Assembly (NCBI GenBank): GCA_039933775.1
Contig: JBDTNK010000029.1
Location: 1 to 27,303 of the forward strand
Direction of reading: 5' to 3'
Length of the DNA: 27,303 bases
Source of the DNA: JBDTNK01 sp039933775
Lineage (GTDB): Bacteria > Chloroflexota > Limnocylindria > QHBO01
In this document: in pieces, positions 1-6,366 of the stretch
How the letters are laid out: each line of letters begins with the position of its first letter
Numbering within the stretch: the stretch's first letter is position 1
The notes under the pieces: model-generated
Seen by the model: only the letters and a program-made list of their open reading frames with translations
Told to the model about the DNA's origin: nothing
Databases searched by the model: none
Program-made: the position numbers and the translations under genes

Positions 1-73
1 CCTTCGCGCTCACCTTGGGCTGGAGGCGCGATCCAACCCCGGCGGCAAGCACCACGAGCCGGGACGTCTGCAT
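1..73 (-). CDS. Sugar nucleotidyltransferase, N-terminal fragment
   Basis: Only the first 24 codons are inside the window; the gene runs off the left edge. The peptide begins MQTSRLVVLAAGVGSRLQPK. This matches the nucleotide-binding signature (LAAGxGxRLxP, then PK) of NTP_transferase enzymes, which join a sugar phosphate to a nucleotide and release pyrophosphate. The ATG at 73-71 is well supported: a strong AAGGAGG lies at 89-83 with a 9-base spacer. The sugar cannot be told from this fragment. GlmU-, RfbA- and inositol-phosphate cytidylyltransferase-type enzymes all share this start. Confidence 0.8.
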   Translation of the reverse strand, partial: MQTSRLVVLAAGVGSRLQPKVSAK

Positions 74-89
74 TCTGAAGGACCTCCTT

Positions 90-372
90 CTTGCCGTAGG
101 TCCGACTGAGCCGCCCTGGATCCTGACCGGCTGAGCCTCTGCCGAGAAAGCGGAACAGGCGTCTATGCCGAGCTGAGAATGGGTGAAGACCCACCTGGCC
201 CCTCAGCCGCAAGACACCTGTTCGGTGCGCCCATCCTACAATGAGCCGGCTGTCAGTGGCCGCAGTTCGATCCTGGTCCCTCGCCTCGGTTCCGCCACAG
301 CTCGCAGGCTAGGTCGACCTGGCTGGCGCGCCCGGAACGGCCGACGTGGCCGACAAGGTTGGTCGCGGATCG
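90..372. other. Gene-free stretch between nucleotidyltransferase and phage remnant
   Basis: I see no convincing coding frame on either strand. The plus-strand frames here are Arg-rich shadows. The left part must hold the promoter of the leftward nucleotidyltransferase, but I cannot place clear hexamers. It is probably debris of the same element that left the terminase/recombinase scar. Confidence 0.4.
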
Positions 373-642
373 TCACGCTGCGACTATGCCGAAGATGCTG
401 GCCGGTATGCCCGCGTCACCGTGGAAGGTGCTCTCACAGTGAACGCAGCGCATGAGGCGGACGAGCGGGTACGGGCGGCGGAGCATCGCCATCCCCGGAT
501 GGCGGGTCCGTCGTTCGGCCCGGATCGCCTGGACGCGATCGAAGATGAGGGGTCGTCCGGCCCAGCGGCCCTTGGTGTGGCGGATGTAGCGCTCGCAGTA
601 CGCGCCGAAGTGGGGACCGCCGGTGAGGGCATCGGGGACCAA
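373..642 (-). pseudogene. Chimeric remnant: phage terminase N-terminus joined to serine-recombinase zinc ribbon
   Basis: The 89-codon frame starts at TTG and has an in-frame stop two codons upstream. Residues about 9-34 (HFGAYCERYIRHTKGRWAGR) read like the beginning of large terminase subunits, the phage DNA-packaging ATPase, just before the ATPase core. Residues about 55-79 (RRPYPLVRLMRCVHCESTFH, then GDAG) read like the recombinase zinc beta-ribbon of large serine recombinases, with one CxxC pair (C67, C70). Neither domain is complete. No ATPase motifs, catalytic serine domain or second Cys pair are present. I infer a deletion scar of a prophage or integrative element. No RBS or promoter stands out and a product is unlikely. 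Confidence 0.55.
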
Positions 643-735
643 CGCTCAGCCCACATCGGTGAGCCCTACCGTTGGCGGGTGGGACCGGTCGTGCAGCACC
701 GAGTACGACCGCCCGGCCGGCGCGCTCACTGGCGC

Positions 736-1116
736 CTACGCCCGGTCGGCCGATCCCTTCCATGCGGCCCCAAGCAGCAGCACTGCTGCGATGATCGCAA
801 GCCCGATCGTGTCGCCGCCGTTGCCGCCCAGTTCCGCATCACGAATATGGTTGGCCACGTGGAAGGCCGCGCCGACGCCCGCTCCAGCGAGCGCCGCGAA
901 GATCGCATCGGTCCGCCGCCAGAGCGCCATCGCCAGGGTCGTGCCGATCCCCACCTGGAAGGCGCCGATGTCATGCAGGAAATGAGCGTTGTACGGATCG
1001 AAGTGGGCGAGCTGGTCAAAGAACGATCTCGGGTCGAGGAACGGCCACAAGCCGAACACGAGGAAGAAGGCAGCGCCCAAGCCGGTCAGGACGACCAGCA
1101 GCCTGTTGCGGTTCAT
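736..1116 (-). CDS. Small integral membrane protein, four predicted TM segments
   Basis: 126 aa. Hydrophobic segments lie at about 5-25, 48-65, 72-90 and 103-120. After the first is an aromatic loop, WPFLDPRSFFDQLAHFDPYN. A polar HFLHDIGAFQ motif opens the second helix, and HVANHIRD lies between helices three and four. The layout resembles small actinobacterial and Chloroflexota membrane proteins of unknown function, vaguely DoxX/DUF4345-like. I do not recognise a named family. The start is the ATG at 1116, which overlaps the stop of the upstream small gene by four bases (ATGA), so the two are probably translationally coupled. It is the last gene of the PadR-led leftward operon. Confidence 0.75.
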   Translation of the reverse strand: MNRNRLLVVLTGLGAAFFLVFGLWPFLDPRSFFDQLAHFDPYNAHFLHDIGAFQVGIGTTLAMALWRRTDAIFAALAGAGVGAAFHVANHIRDAELGGNGGDTIGLAIIAAVLLLGAAWKGSADRA

Positions 1117-1376
1117 CGGGTCGTCCTTTCTGACTGGGGCTCGATCTTGCGATCCATGGGTCTCATGGCGGGATCGGCGACGGCGTCGAAAACAGCCATC
1201 GCAGGCGCATCAATGTCGATGCCGACCTGGATGATCACGACACTCGCCCCGGGCTCGTCGTCTCGATTCATGCCCGGTAGATGGGACGTGATTCCGCCAA
1301 CGGCGGTCGTGCCTCCCCAGATGATCCCCACGATCAGACCATCGAAGGCGTGGTCCATCGACCAGCCGGGCTGCAC
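1113..1376 (-). CDS. Small hypothetical protein, 87 aa
   Basis: Starts at GTG 1376, with GGAG nine bases upstream. The ATG four bases earlier opens a different, Arg-rich frame and is rejected. A Gly-rich hydrophobic stretch (FDGLIVGIIWGGTTAVGG, about 11-28) is followed by a soluble part with GASVVIIQVGIDIDAP, resembling the glycine-zipper plus alpha/beta layout of small stress-protein-like families. I cannot name a family. Support comes from context: it sits 25 bases after the secreted-protein gene, and its TGA overlaps the ATG of the next gene by four bases. It could be a shortened paralogue of a larger protein. Confidence 0.5.
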   Translation of the reverse strand: MQPGWSMDHAFDGLIVGIIWGGTTAVGGITSHLPGMNRDDEPGASVVIIQVGIDIDAPAMAVFDAVADPAMRPMDRKIEPQSERTTR

Positions 1377-1401
1377 TCATGGCGGCTCCGTCGCGTGGGT
1401 G

Positions 1402-1731
1402 TTAGTTGTTGCCGACGTAGCCTGCGGCGCACAAGGCGTCACCCGCAGGGGTACCGAGGACCTCGAGCTTGTTGTGTTCGCCCGGGACGCCCTTGTGGAC
1501 CAGGACGTGAAGCGGGTGCATTCGGTCCGCGGCCGGAGCGATGTCAACGTTTGGGTTGTGCTCGAACACGGAGAGCGGCAGGCCCACGTCCTTCTCGCCT
1601 CCGTTCTCGGCAAGGATCACGCAGCGACCATTGCCGACCTGCATGACGTGGGTGTGGGTCGCGAGGGCAGGCGCGGCACTCAGCGCGAGCAACGTGCCGG
1701 ACATGAACGCGATACGGACGAGGCGAATCAC
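1402..1731 (-). CDS. Secreted small protein with signal peptide
   Basis: 109 aa. I chose GTG 1731 because GGAAGGAG lies seven bases upstream and the GTG overlaps the TGA of the upstream membrane-protein gene by four bases (GTGA). The longer upstream frame is low-complexity. Residues 1-24 form a Sec signal peptide ending APALA before THTHVMQVG. The mature part has two cysteines (GRCVILAE near the start, DALCAAGY near the end) that could form a disulfide. It also has several histidines, including THTH and HPLHVLVHKG. Metal binding or an extracellular role is possible, but I recognise no named family. Third gene of the PadR-led operon. Confidence 0.75.
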   Translation of the reverse strand: MIRLVRIAFMSGTLLALSAAPALATHTHVMQVGNGRCVILAENGGEKDVGLPLSVFEHNPNVDIAPAADRMHPLHVLVHKGVPGEHNKLEVLGTPAGDALCAAGYVGNN

Positions 1732-2519
1732 AGGGACGCTCCTTCCAAGGTGGTGGATACGGGACGGCCGGCGCGGAGGGCACTCAGGCCAAGCCAGACC
1801 CATCCGCCCGAAAACGCCAGCGGAACGAGAACGATCAGGAATTCCAGTGGCGACGGCAACCAGCCGCCTCCGATGCCCGAGAGGACGGGAAACATCAAGA
1901 TGGCGCCGAATCCGAGCGCGGCCGCGGCCGGGCGTGACAGCGTGCGGACTCGCCAGGTCACAACGGCAAACAGGCAGGAGCCCACCAAGAGCCCGAGCAG
2001 GCCAATCGACATGATCCCCCAAGCATTGACCCCTGCCACCAGCGGTCGATCGGAATCGCCCGTGACCGCGATGGCAGCGAAGCCGATGAGGGCCACGATC
2101 GTTGAGACCGCCGGCACGGCAAACGCCGCCCAGGTAAGCGCCGGATATCGCCGCGCCTGGAACGCACTCAGGCCGGTCAGGGCGATGAGCGTGAGGATGG
2201 TGGCGATCACGATGACGAAGAAGATCCAGGGCGCCCCATCACCGCCGTTGTTGACTGCGTTGGCGGCAAGCGCGATGAACCAGTGGATGCCGGCCATGAT
2301 GGCGGCGTATCCCCCGATACGAAGTGACATGGCGAATCCCTTCTGCGATTGGGACGCGGCCCCGAGGCCGCGGAGATGGAGATGGGCGTCGAGCGCGCTG
2401 AGCAGCACGTCGGCCACGTCAAACGGGCCGAGCGGCCGCTGCTCGAGCATGGCGGCGAACTCATCGGCGTAGCGCATCCGCCACACCGCGGGATACAGAC
2501 GAAGGAGCAGGGCGATCAT
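1728..2519 (-). CDS. Multi-TM membrane protein with PadR-associated N-terminal segment
   Basis: 263 aa. Residues 1-50 are soluble (LLRLYPAVWRMRYADEFAAM and on), a segment common in membrane proteins encoded beside PadR regulators. Then come about six TM helices, near 70-90, 97-117, 128-152, 166-188, 198-218 and 226-248. The start ATG lies 14 bases after the PadR stop. The same LRLYPA(x)(W/F)RxR(Y/F) opening occurs in the protein at 5526-6326, also directly behind a PadR gene. The pair is therefore a repeated module here. Function is unknown; PadR partners of this kind are often membrane-stress or efflux-related, but nothing here shows a substrate. Confidence 0.8.
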   Translation of the reverse strand: MIALLLRLYPAVWRMRYADEFAAMLEQRPLGPFDVADVLLSALDAHLHLRGLGAASQSQKGFAMSLRIGGYAAIMAGIHWFIALAANAVNNGGDGAPWIFFVIVIATILTLIALTGLSAFQARRYPALTWAAFAVPAVSTIVALIGFAAIAVTGDSDRPLVAGVNAWGIMSIGLLGLLVGSCLFAVVTWRVRTLSRPAAAALGFGAILMFPVLSGIGGGWLPSPLEFLIVLVPLAFSGGWVWLGLSALRAGRPVSTTLEGASL

Positions 2520-2533
2520 GGGACGCGCGCCCG

Positions 2534-2857
2534 TCAGCCTGGGGACCGGCCGAGCCGGCGGAGGCCGAGATCCGCGAACTCGGCGAGGTCGCGGAGTTGC
2601 TCGGCGAGCATCGTCTCGCCGATCGCCGTCAGCCGGTAGGGCCGGCGGCGATCCACGGGGGCGATGGCCTCGATCAGGCCGCGTTCCTCGAGGCGAGCGA
2701 GCGCGGCATACAGGGTTCCAGGGCCCATCGGACGACCCGTGCCGACTTCAACGTCGGTCATGATCGCGTAGCCGTGCTTCGGCCCGTCGGACAGGCTGAC
2801 GAGGATGAGCAGCGCAGGCTCGGCGAAGCGTCCGAGGTCCGGGATCTGGGGTTCCAT
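2534..2857 (-). CDS. PadR-family transcriptional regulator
   Basis: 107 aa, the usual length of a minimal PadR. The winged helix is clear: ALLILVSLSDGPKHGYAIM for the first helices, PMGPGTLYAALARLEERGLI for the recognition helix, and RRRPYRLTAIGE for the wing. The start ATG 2857 has AGGAG just upstream. A strong sigma70-type promoter (TTGACA, 16-base spacer, TATAGT) and a perfect 6-1-6 dyad lie between promoter and gene, so autorepression is likely. PadR proteins are local repressors that usually control their own operon. Here that operon would include the four downstream genes to 736. The inducer is unknown. Confidence 0.9.
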   Translation of the reverse strand: MEPQIPDLGRFAEPALLILVSLSDGPKHGYAIMTDVEVGTGRPMGPGTLYAALARLEERGLIEAIAPVDRRRPYRLTAIGETMLAEQLRDLAEFADLGLRRLGRSPG

Positions 2858-2871
2858 TGGGGCTCCTATAG

Positions 2872-2926
2872 ATCGACGGTCGATATATCGTGGGCCGTAC
2901 TATAGGGTCTCGCCACTGGATGTCAA
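2872..2926 (-). promoter_or_regulatory. Promoter and dyads of the leftward PadR operon
   Basis: On the minus strand TTGACA (2926-2921) and TATAGT (2904-2899) are 16 bases apart. Between the -10 and the RBS lie the perfect dyad ATCGAC-G-GTCGAT (2872-2884, + strand) and the overlapping palindrome CGATATATCG (2881-2890). They sit where a bound repressor would block initiation or elongation. Assigning them to PadR is an inference from position. Confidence 0.7.
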
Positions 2927-3581
2927 CCCCCGGATTGCCATCGCTGTGGCGACGCGGCGTGGGGTCCGTGCCCGAGACCCCTATTGGACTTTGAACGGGA
3001 CGGTTCCCTACGATAAGGCGGCTGTCTTCGACTTCGGTCTGGCGCTGCTTTGCGACGGCTCGGCAGCCCCCGACACGGACCCTCCAGTAGCCGCATACGC
3101 GGTAAGAGCCTTCATCTGGGCCGGAGTCGCCGTGGACGGCAGTGCGCTCCGCAAGTAGCCGTCTTTCATGCCAGCCGCCGGGCTGCGGCGAGCCACTGAT
3201 CGCGGCCCTCGATCGGCAGGGTGTCGGTTGTAATCGCGCGTCCAACACCTGTCGGGCGCGCCACTACCACCGACCCCGCATTCGCCTCAGTCGCCCTTGC
3301 GTTCAGGCCGTTCGCGCCGGTGCTGCCGAGAAGCTTTCGCTCGGCGTGCGGTTGATCATCACGAAGCGCAGCGATTGCTGAGTTAAGGAGGGGCTAGCCC
3401 TCTCGCCCCGACCAGTACCAAACCCTCGATCTTCATTGCCGCCAGGCACGGGCAGCGGCGCGTGCGCCCTTGATTGGCACCATCGGCCGACCCTGACTAT
3501 GGCGCAGGCCGGACACGATTCCGCGAGTTGGCAGCGGGCTTGCCATGCATGGGACGTGATCGTTCTGGACCGCTACCCACA
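2927..3581. other. Intergenic region without a recognisable gene
   Basis: Roughly 650 bases between the PadR promoter and the sigma factor. I find no supported ORF and no tRNA-like fold. Small hairpins occur: GGGGTC/GACCCC at 2961-2981, GCCGAG/CTCGGC at 3325-3345 and GAGGG/CCCTC near 3396-3412. A minus-strand frame at 3008-3196 carries a short HTH-like stretch (TPAQMKALTAYAATGGSV) but has no second half. The right end should carry the sigma-factor promoter, which I cannot place with confidence. Confidence 0.4.
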
Positions 3582-4238
3582 ATGATGCCGACCGGCCATG
3601 CCCACGTATCATCATCGACGGCCGCCCATGCCCGGGCGCGCGATGTGGCATTCGAGCGGCTGCTGGTAACCCGTATCCAGAATGGAGACCGAGATGCGCT
3701 CGGCGAGCTATACGACCGCTATTCCAGCCTGGCAATGGGTGTCGCCATGCGCATCGTGCGTGATCACGATGTCGCGGAGGACGTCGTCCACGATGCGTTC
3801 GTGGCGGCGTGGCGGCGGATCGAGACGTTCGACGTGCAGCGCGGCAGCGTGCGGTCGTGGCTGCTGACGATCGTGCGCAACCGGGGAATCGACCGGGTGC
3901 GCGGTCGGCGGTCGACCATCGAGATCGGAGAGGCGGACGAACAGGCGCTGCTCCGTACCGAGGCCGATCCCACGCTGGCCGCAGCCATCGAGCGGATGGG
4001 CAACGACGAGCTGCGAAGCGCGGTGGAGGAGCTTCCCGCCGAGCAGCGCGAGGCTATCGAGCTTGCCTACTTCGGTGGCCATACCTACCGCGATATTGCG
4101 GCCCTGACGGGGGTGGCGACCGGCACGGCAAATGGCCGACTGCGCCTCGCCCTGGGCAAGTTGCGCGCGTCGCTGCGCGGCTCGGAGGCGGAGCCCGCCG
4201 GGACCGGTTCATCGAACATGATCGCGAGCGATGAATGA
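3582..4238 (+). CDS. ECF (group 4) RNA polymerase sigma factor, SigK-like
   Basis: 218 aa from the ATG pair at 3582/3585; the frame is open further upstream but that part looks non-coding. Region 2 covers about 25-90: DRDALGELYDRYSSLAMGVA, then DHDVAEDVVHDAFVAAWRRI, then GSVRSWLLTIVRNRGIDRVR. Region 4 covers about 145-200: VEELPAEQREAIELAYFGGH, then TYRDIAALTGVATGTANGRL. It directs RNA polymerase to a small regulon when freed from its anti-sigma. The anti-sigma gene follows with an 8-base overlap, as usual for SigK/RskA pairs. No clear RBS precedes the start. An autoregulated ECF promoter is expected but not recognisable. Confidence 0.88.
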   Translation: MMPTGHAHVSSSTAAHARARDVAFERLLVTRIQNGDRDALGELYDRYSSLAMGVAMRIVRDHDVAEDVVHDAFVAAWRRIETFDVQRGSVRSWLLTIVRNRGIDRVRGRRSTIEIGEADEQALLRTEADPTLAAAIERMGNDELRSAVEELPAEQREAIELAYFGGHTYRDIAALTGVATGTANGRLRLALGKLRASLRGSEAEPAGTGSSNMIASDE

Positions 4239-4995
4239 GCTGAGCTGCAGACGCGTGGACGCATTGGCGCATGCGACCGCGCTCGGCAGCCATTCGGATC
4301 TCAGCAGCAGTGTTGCGCGCCACCTCGCCACGTGTCCGCAGGACCATGCGGAGACGCGCGAGTTGCTGGCAGCCGTCAGTGTGCTGGCGGGGGCCGTCCT
4401 GCCGGTCGAGCCCGGTCCACAGCTCCGGTCACGGCTGATGGCCACGATCGCGCATACGCCGCAGGGTGCCACGATCCAGGGGCAGCGTGGTGATGCTGGG
4501 GTGCCGCCCGCGCGCAGAGCGCGACCAGGTTGGCGAGACTGGCTGCGGCCGGGCCTCACGCGCGGCATCACGGCAACAGCCGCCGCGGCCGTCGTGGTGC
4601 TCGCCGTCGTGGCGTTCCAGCTGCAGTCGCAGCTGGCTGCTCGCGATGCCACGCTGCAAGCTGTCGCGCGGACGCTGTCCCGCGGCGAGCAGGTGCTGTC
4701 CGTCATGGGCAGTGCCGGCAGCGGCTACCTGGTCCGTAGTTCCGACGACCGGGCGACGCTGCTCCTCGCCGGCCTGGATGCTCCGCCGCCGGGCCACCTG
4801 TACGAGATGTGGCTGATCGACGCCGATGGGGCCGTCCTGCCGGCCGGCACGTTCGTTCCCGGCGACACAGACGTCTCTGTCGTAGACGTCGCCGGTGGCG
4901 TGGCCAACGCTGCGACCTTCGCGGTCACGCTCGAGCAGCACCGTGTAGATCAACCGACCTCGGATCCGGTGCTCGTGGCCGACCTTGCGCAATAG
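4231..4995 (+). CDS. RskA-like membrane anti-sigma factor
   Basis: 254 aa. The N-terminal 60 residues are the sigma-binding part, with HLATCPQDH (H31, C35). The second Cys of the usual HxxxCxxC zinc site is replaced by Asp, so zinc binding is probably lost. One TM segment lies at about 112-129. The outer C-terminal domain (about 145-250) has the RskA features GLDAPPPGHLYEMWLIDADG and LPAGTFVPGD, then a conserved FAVTLE strand. It should hold the sigma factor at the membrane until regulated proteolysis. The ATG at 4231 overlaps the sigma stop by eight bases. A hairpin follows 24 bases after the stop. Confidence 0.87.
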   Translation: MNELSCRRVDALAHATALGSHSDLSSSVARHLATCPQDHAETRELLAAVSVLAGAVLPVEPGPQLRSRLMATIAHTPQGATIQGQRGDAGVPPARRARPGWRDWLRPGLTRGITATAAAAVVVLAVVAFQLQSQLAARDATLQAVARTLSRGEQVLSVMGSAGSGYLVRSSDDRATLLLAGLDAPPPGHLYEMWLIDADGAVLPAGTFVPGDTDVSVVDVAGGVANAATFAVTLEQHRVDQPTSDPVLVADLAQ

Positions 4996-5018
4996 CGGGA
5001 CAGGGAGGTGTCGGGGAG

Positions 5019-5050
5019 AACCGGTAGCTCGTTGAGCTCTTCGGTTGTTT
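5019..5050 (+). terminator. Probable terminator after anti-sigma gene
   Basis: AACCG-gt-AGCTC-gtt-GAGCT-ctt-CGGTT followed by GTTT. Two five-bp stems are separated by a small internal loop. It starts 24 bases after the anti-sigma stop. The T-tract is short, so efficiency is uncertain. Confidence 0.5.
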
Positions 5051-5131
5051 CACGCATCGGGCCACGATAGCCAACGAGGGCCCATCCTGGCATCGGATCC
5101 AACCCACGCCGGCTGAGACCGCATCTATCGG

Positions 5132-5166
5132 TTGACAATAGATCAGATCCTGATATAACTGCGGGC
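5132..5166 (+). promoter_or_regulatory. Promoter and dyad of second PadR gene; leaderless
   Basis: TTGACA (5132-5137), 16-base spacer, TATAAC (5154-5159). The GTG start is at 5167, only seven bases after the -10, so transcription should begin at or next to the start codon. The perfect dyad ATCAG-ATC-CTGAT (5142-5154) fills the spacer and runs into the -10, ideal for autorepression. Confidence 0.75.
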
Positions 5167-5529
5167 GTGAAGAGCGGACAGATCCCCGCCCCCGATGACC
5201 TCCCGTCGATTTCGCGCACGGCGTTCCATGTCCTCGTGGCCATCGGGCCGGAGGAGCGGCACGGCTACGGGATCATGCGGGAGGTCGAGCGGATCACGCA
5301 TGGTGCGACGCGGCTCGGGCCGGGCGGCGTGTACACCACGATTCGGCGCCTGCTCGACGACGGCCTCATCGAGGAGTCCGACGCGCGACCGGATGAGCAG
5401 CTCGACGACCAGCGCCGCCGCTATTACCGCCTGACCGGGCTCGGTCGCAGCGTCGTGGCGGCCGAAATCACACGGCTCGATCGGCTCGTGGGTGCTGCCC
5501 GCCCGTGGGCGCACGAGTCGATCGGATGA
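5167..5529 (+). CDS. PadR-family transcriptional regulator (second copy)
   Basis: 120 aa from GTG 5167, placed directly behind a -10 box with no RBS, consistent with a leaderless message. The winged helix shows as TAFHVLVAIGPEERHGYGIM, ATRLGPGGVYTTIRRLLDDG and RRRYYRLTGLGRSV, and a C-terminal helix follows. Compared with the PadR at 2534-2857 it has an N-terminal extension and an Asp/Arg-rich wing (DARPDEQLDDQRRR). It probably represses itself and the membrane-protein gene that overlaps its stop by four bases (ATGA). The ligand is unknown. Confidence 0.9.
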   Translation: MKSGQIPAPDDLPSISRTAFHVLVAIGPEERHGYGIMREVERITHGATRLGPGGVYTTIRRLLDDGLIEESDARPDEQLDDQRRRYYRLTGLGRSVVAAEITRLDRLVGAARPWAHESIG

Positions 5530-6326
5530 CTGCCCGCCCCAGGGCCGCAGAGCGTGTCTACCGGGGCATTCTCCGCCTCTATCCGGCGGAGTTCCGTCGT
5601 CGCTTCGGGGAGGACATGGTCCAGCTCTTCCACGACAGACTCCGCGATGCGCGTTCCGGCCGCGCGCCTGCAGGAGCGGCCCTTGCCTGGATTGCGCTGC
5701 TCGTCGACGCCATCGTAATGGCGTCGCTCGAGCACGTTCGGAGGTACCGAACCGTGGCCCACTCCTTATCGTCCGCACCATCCATCGCTTCGCGCGTGCT
5801 CGGCGTCGCCGGGATCGTCGCCGGCCTCGCCATCCTCGTCGCCTACGTGATCGATCTGCCGTCAGGGCTATTCCGCGACCGGCTGATCGTCTTCAGCATC
5901 GGCGTGATCGCGATTGCGATCGGGGTGCATCGCCGTCAGGCGTCGCGCGCGCCCTGGGCGTCGCTGGTCGTCAGCGTGATCCTCGGCGCCGTCGTCGTGT
6001 TCTTCCTGGTGACAGTGCTGGTTCTCGGGGTTCCCGCTGTCACCGTGTTCTGGTCCGGCGTGGCCCTCTGGCTGGGGAGTGCGGCCTTCGGCGCCGTGAC
6101 AGCCCTGATTGGTGTGGTCAGCCGCATCGGTGGTTGGGCGGTCGCGATCGGGTCGCTGGTGGCGCTCACCGGCATCGATCGGCTGGGCCTCGTCTCCGAA
6201 GCCTCGCCGACGATCTTCAACACGCTTTCGCAGGTCGGCATCGTAACCATGGCCATCGGCTGGATCCTGCTCGGCCTCGACCTCGCCATGCGGAGGGTCA
6301 CCGCGCCGCAAGCCGGAGGGTCATGA
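5526..6326 (+). CDS. PadR-associated membrane protein, six or seven TM
   Basis: 266 aa. I chose ATG 5526 because it overlaps the PadR stop by four bases; an earlier in-frame GTG lies inside padR. The soluble start (ILRLYPAEFRRRFGEDMVQL, about 14-33) matches that of the 1728-2519 protein. About six or seven hydrophobic segments then run from about 62 to 255. The second gene of a two-gene PadR operon, it is followed by a convergent MFS gene 40 bases away. Its job is unknown. The shared N-terminal segment and repeated PadR linkage suggest the two operons are paralogous. Confidence 0.8.
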   Translation: MTARPRAAERVYRGILRLYPAEFRRRFGEDMVQLFHDRLRDARSGRAPAGAALAWIALLVDAIVMASLEHVRRYRTVAHSLSSAPSIASRVLGVAGIVAGLAILVAYVIDLPSGLFRDRLIVFSIGVIAIAIGVHRRQASRAPWASLVVSVILGAVVVFFLVTVLVLGVPAVTVFWSGVALWLGSAAFGAVTALIGVVSRIGGWAVAIGSLVALTGIDRLGLVSEASPTIFNTLSQVGIVTMAIGWILLGLDLAMRRVTAPQAGGS

Positions 6327-6366
6327 CGCAGTACTTGGGTACGATTTGTCACCGCGCGGTCCGCGC

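Noticed and set aside
346..2472. 708-codon open frame on the plus strand
   Set aside because: Arg/Ala/Pro-rich shadow opposite the PadR operon. The minus-strand genes there have signal peptide, TM and HTH features and overlapping starts.
3008..3196. HTH-like fragment TPAQMKALTAYAATGGSV
   Set aside because: Only one helix pair can be seen, no frame continues the domain, and the similarity is too short to call a pseudogene.
3380..3425. Possible tRNA 3' end (GCCCCGACCA)
   Set aside because: No T-arm, anticodon arm or acceptor partner can be folded.
6327..6366. GCGCGG-T-CCGCGC as terminator between convergent genes
   Set aside because: A one-base loop cannot form a normal hairpin and no T-tract is present.
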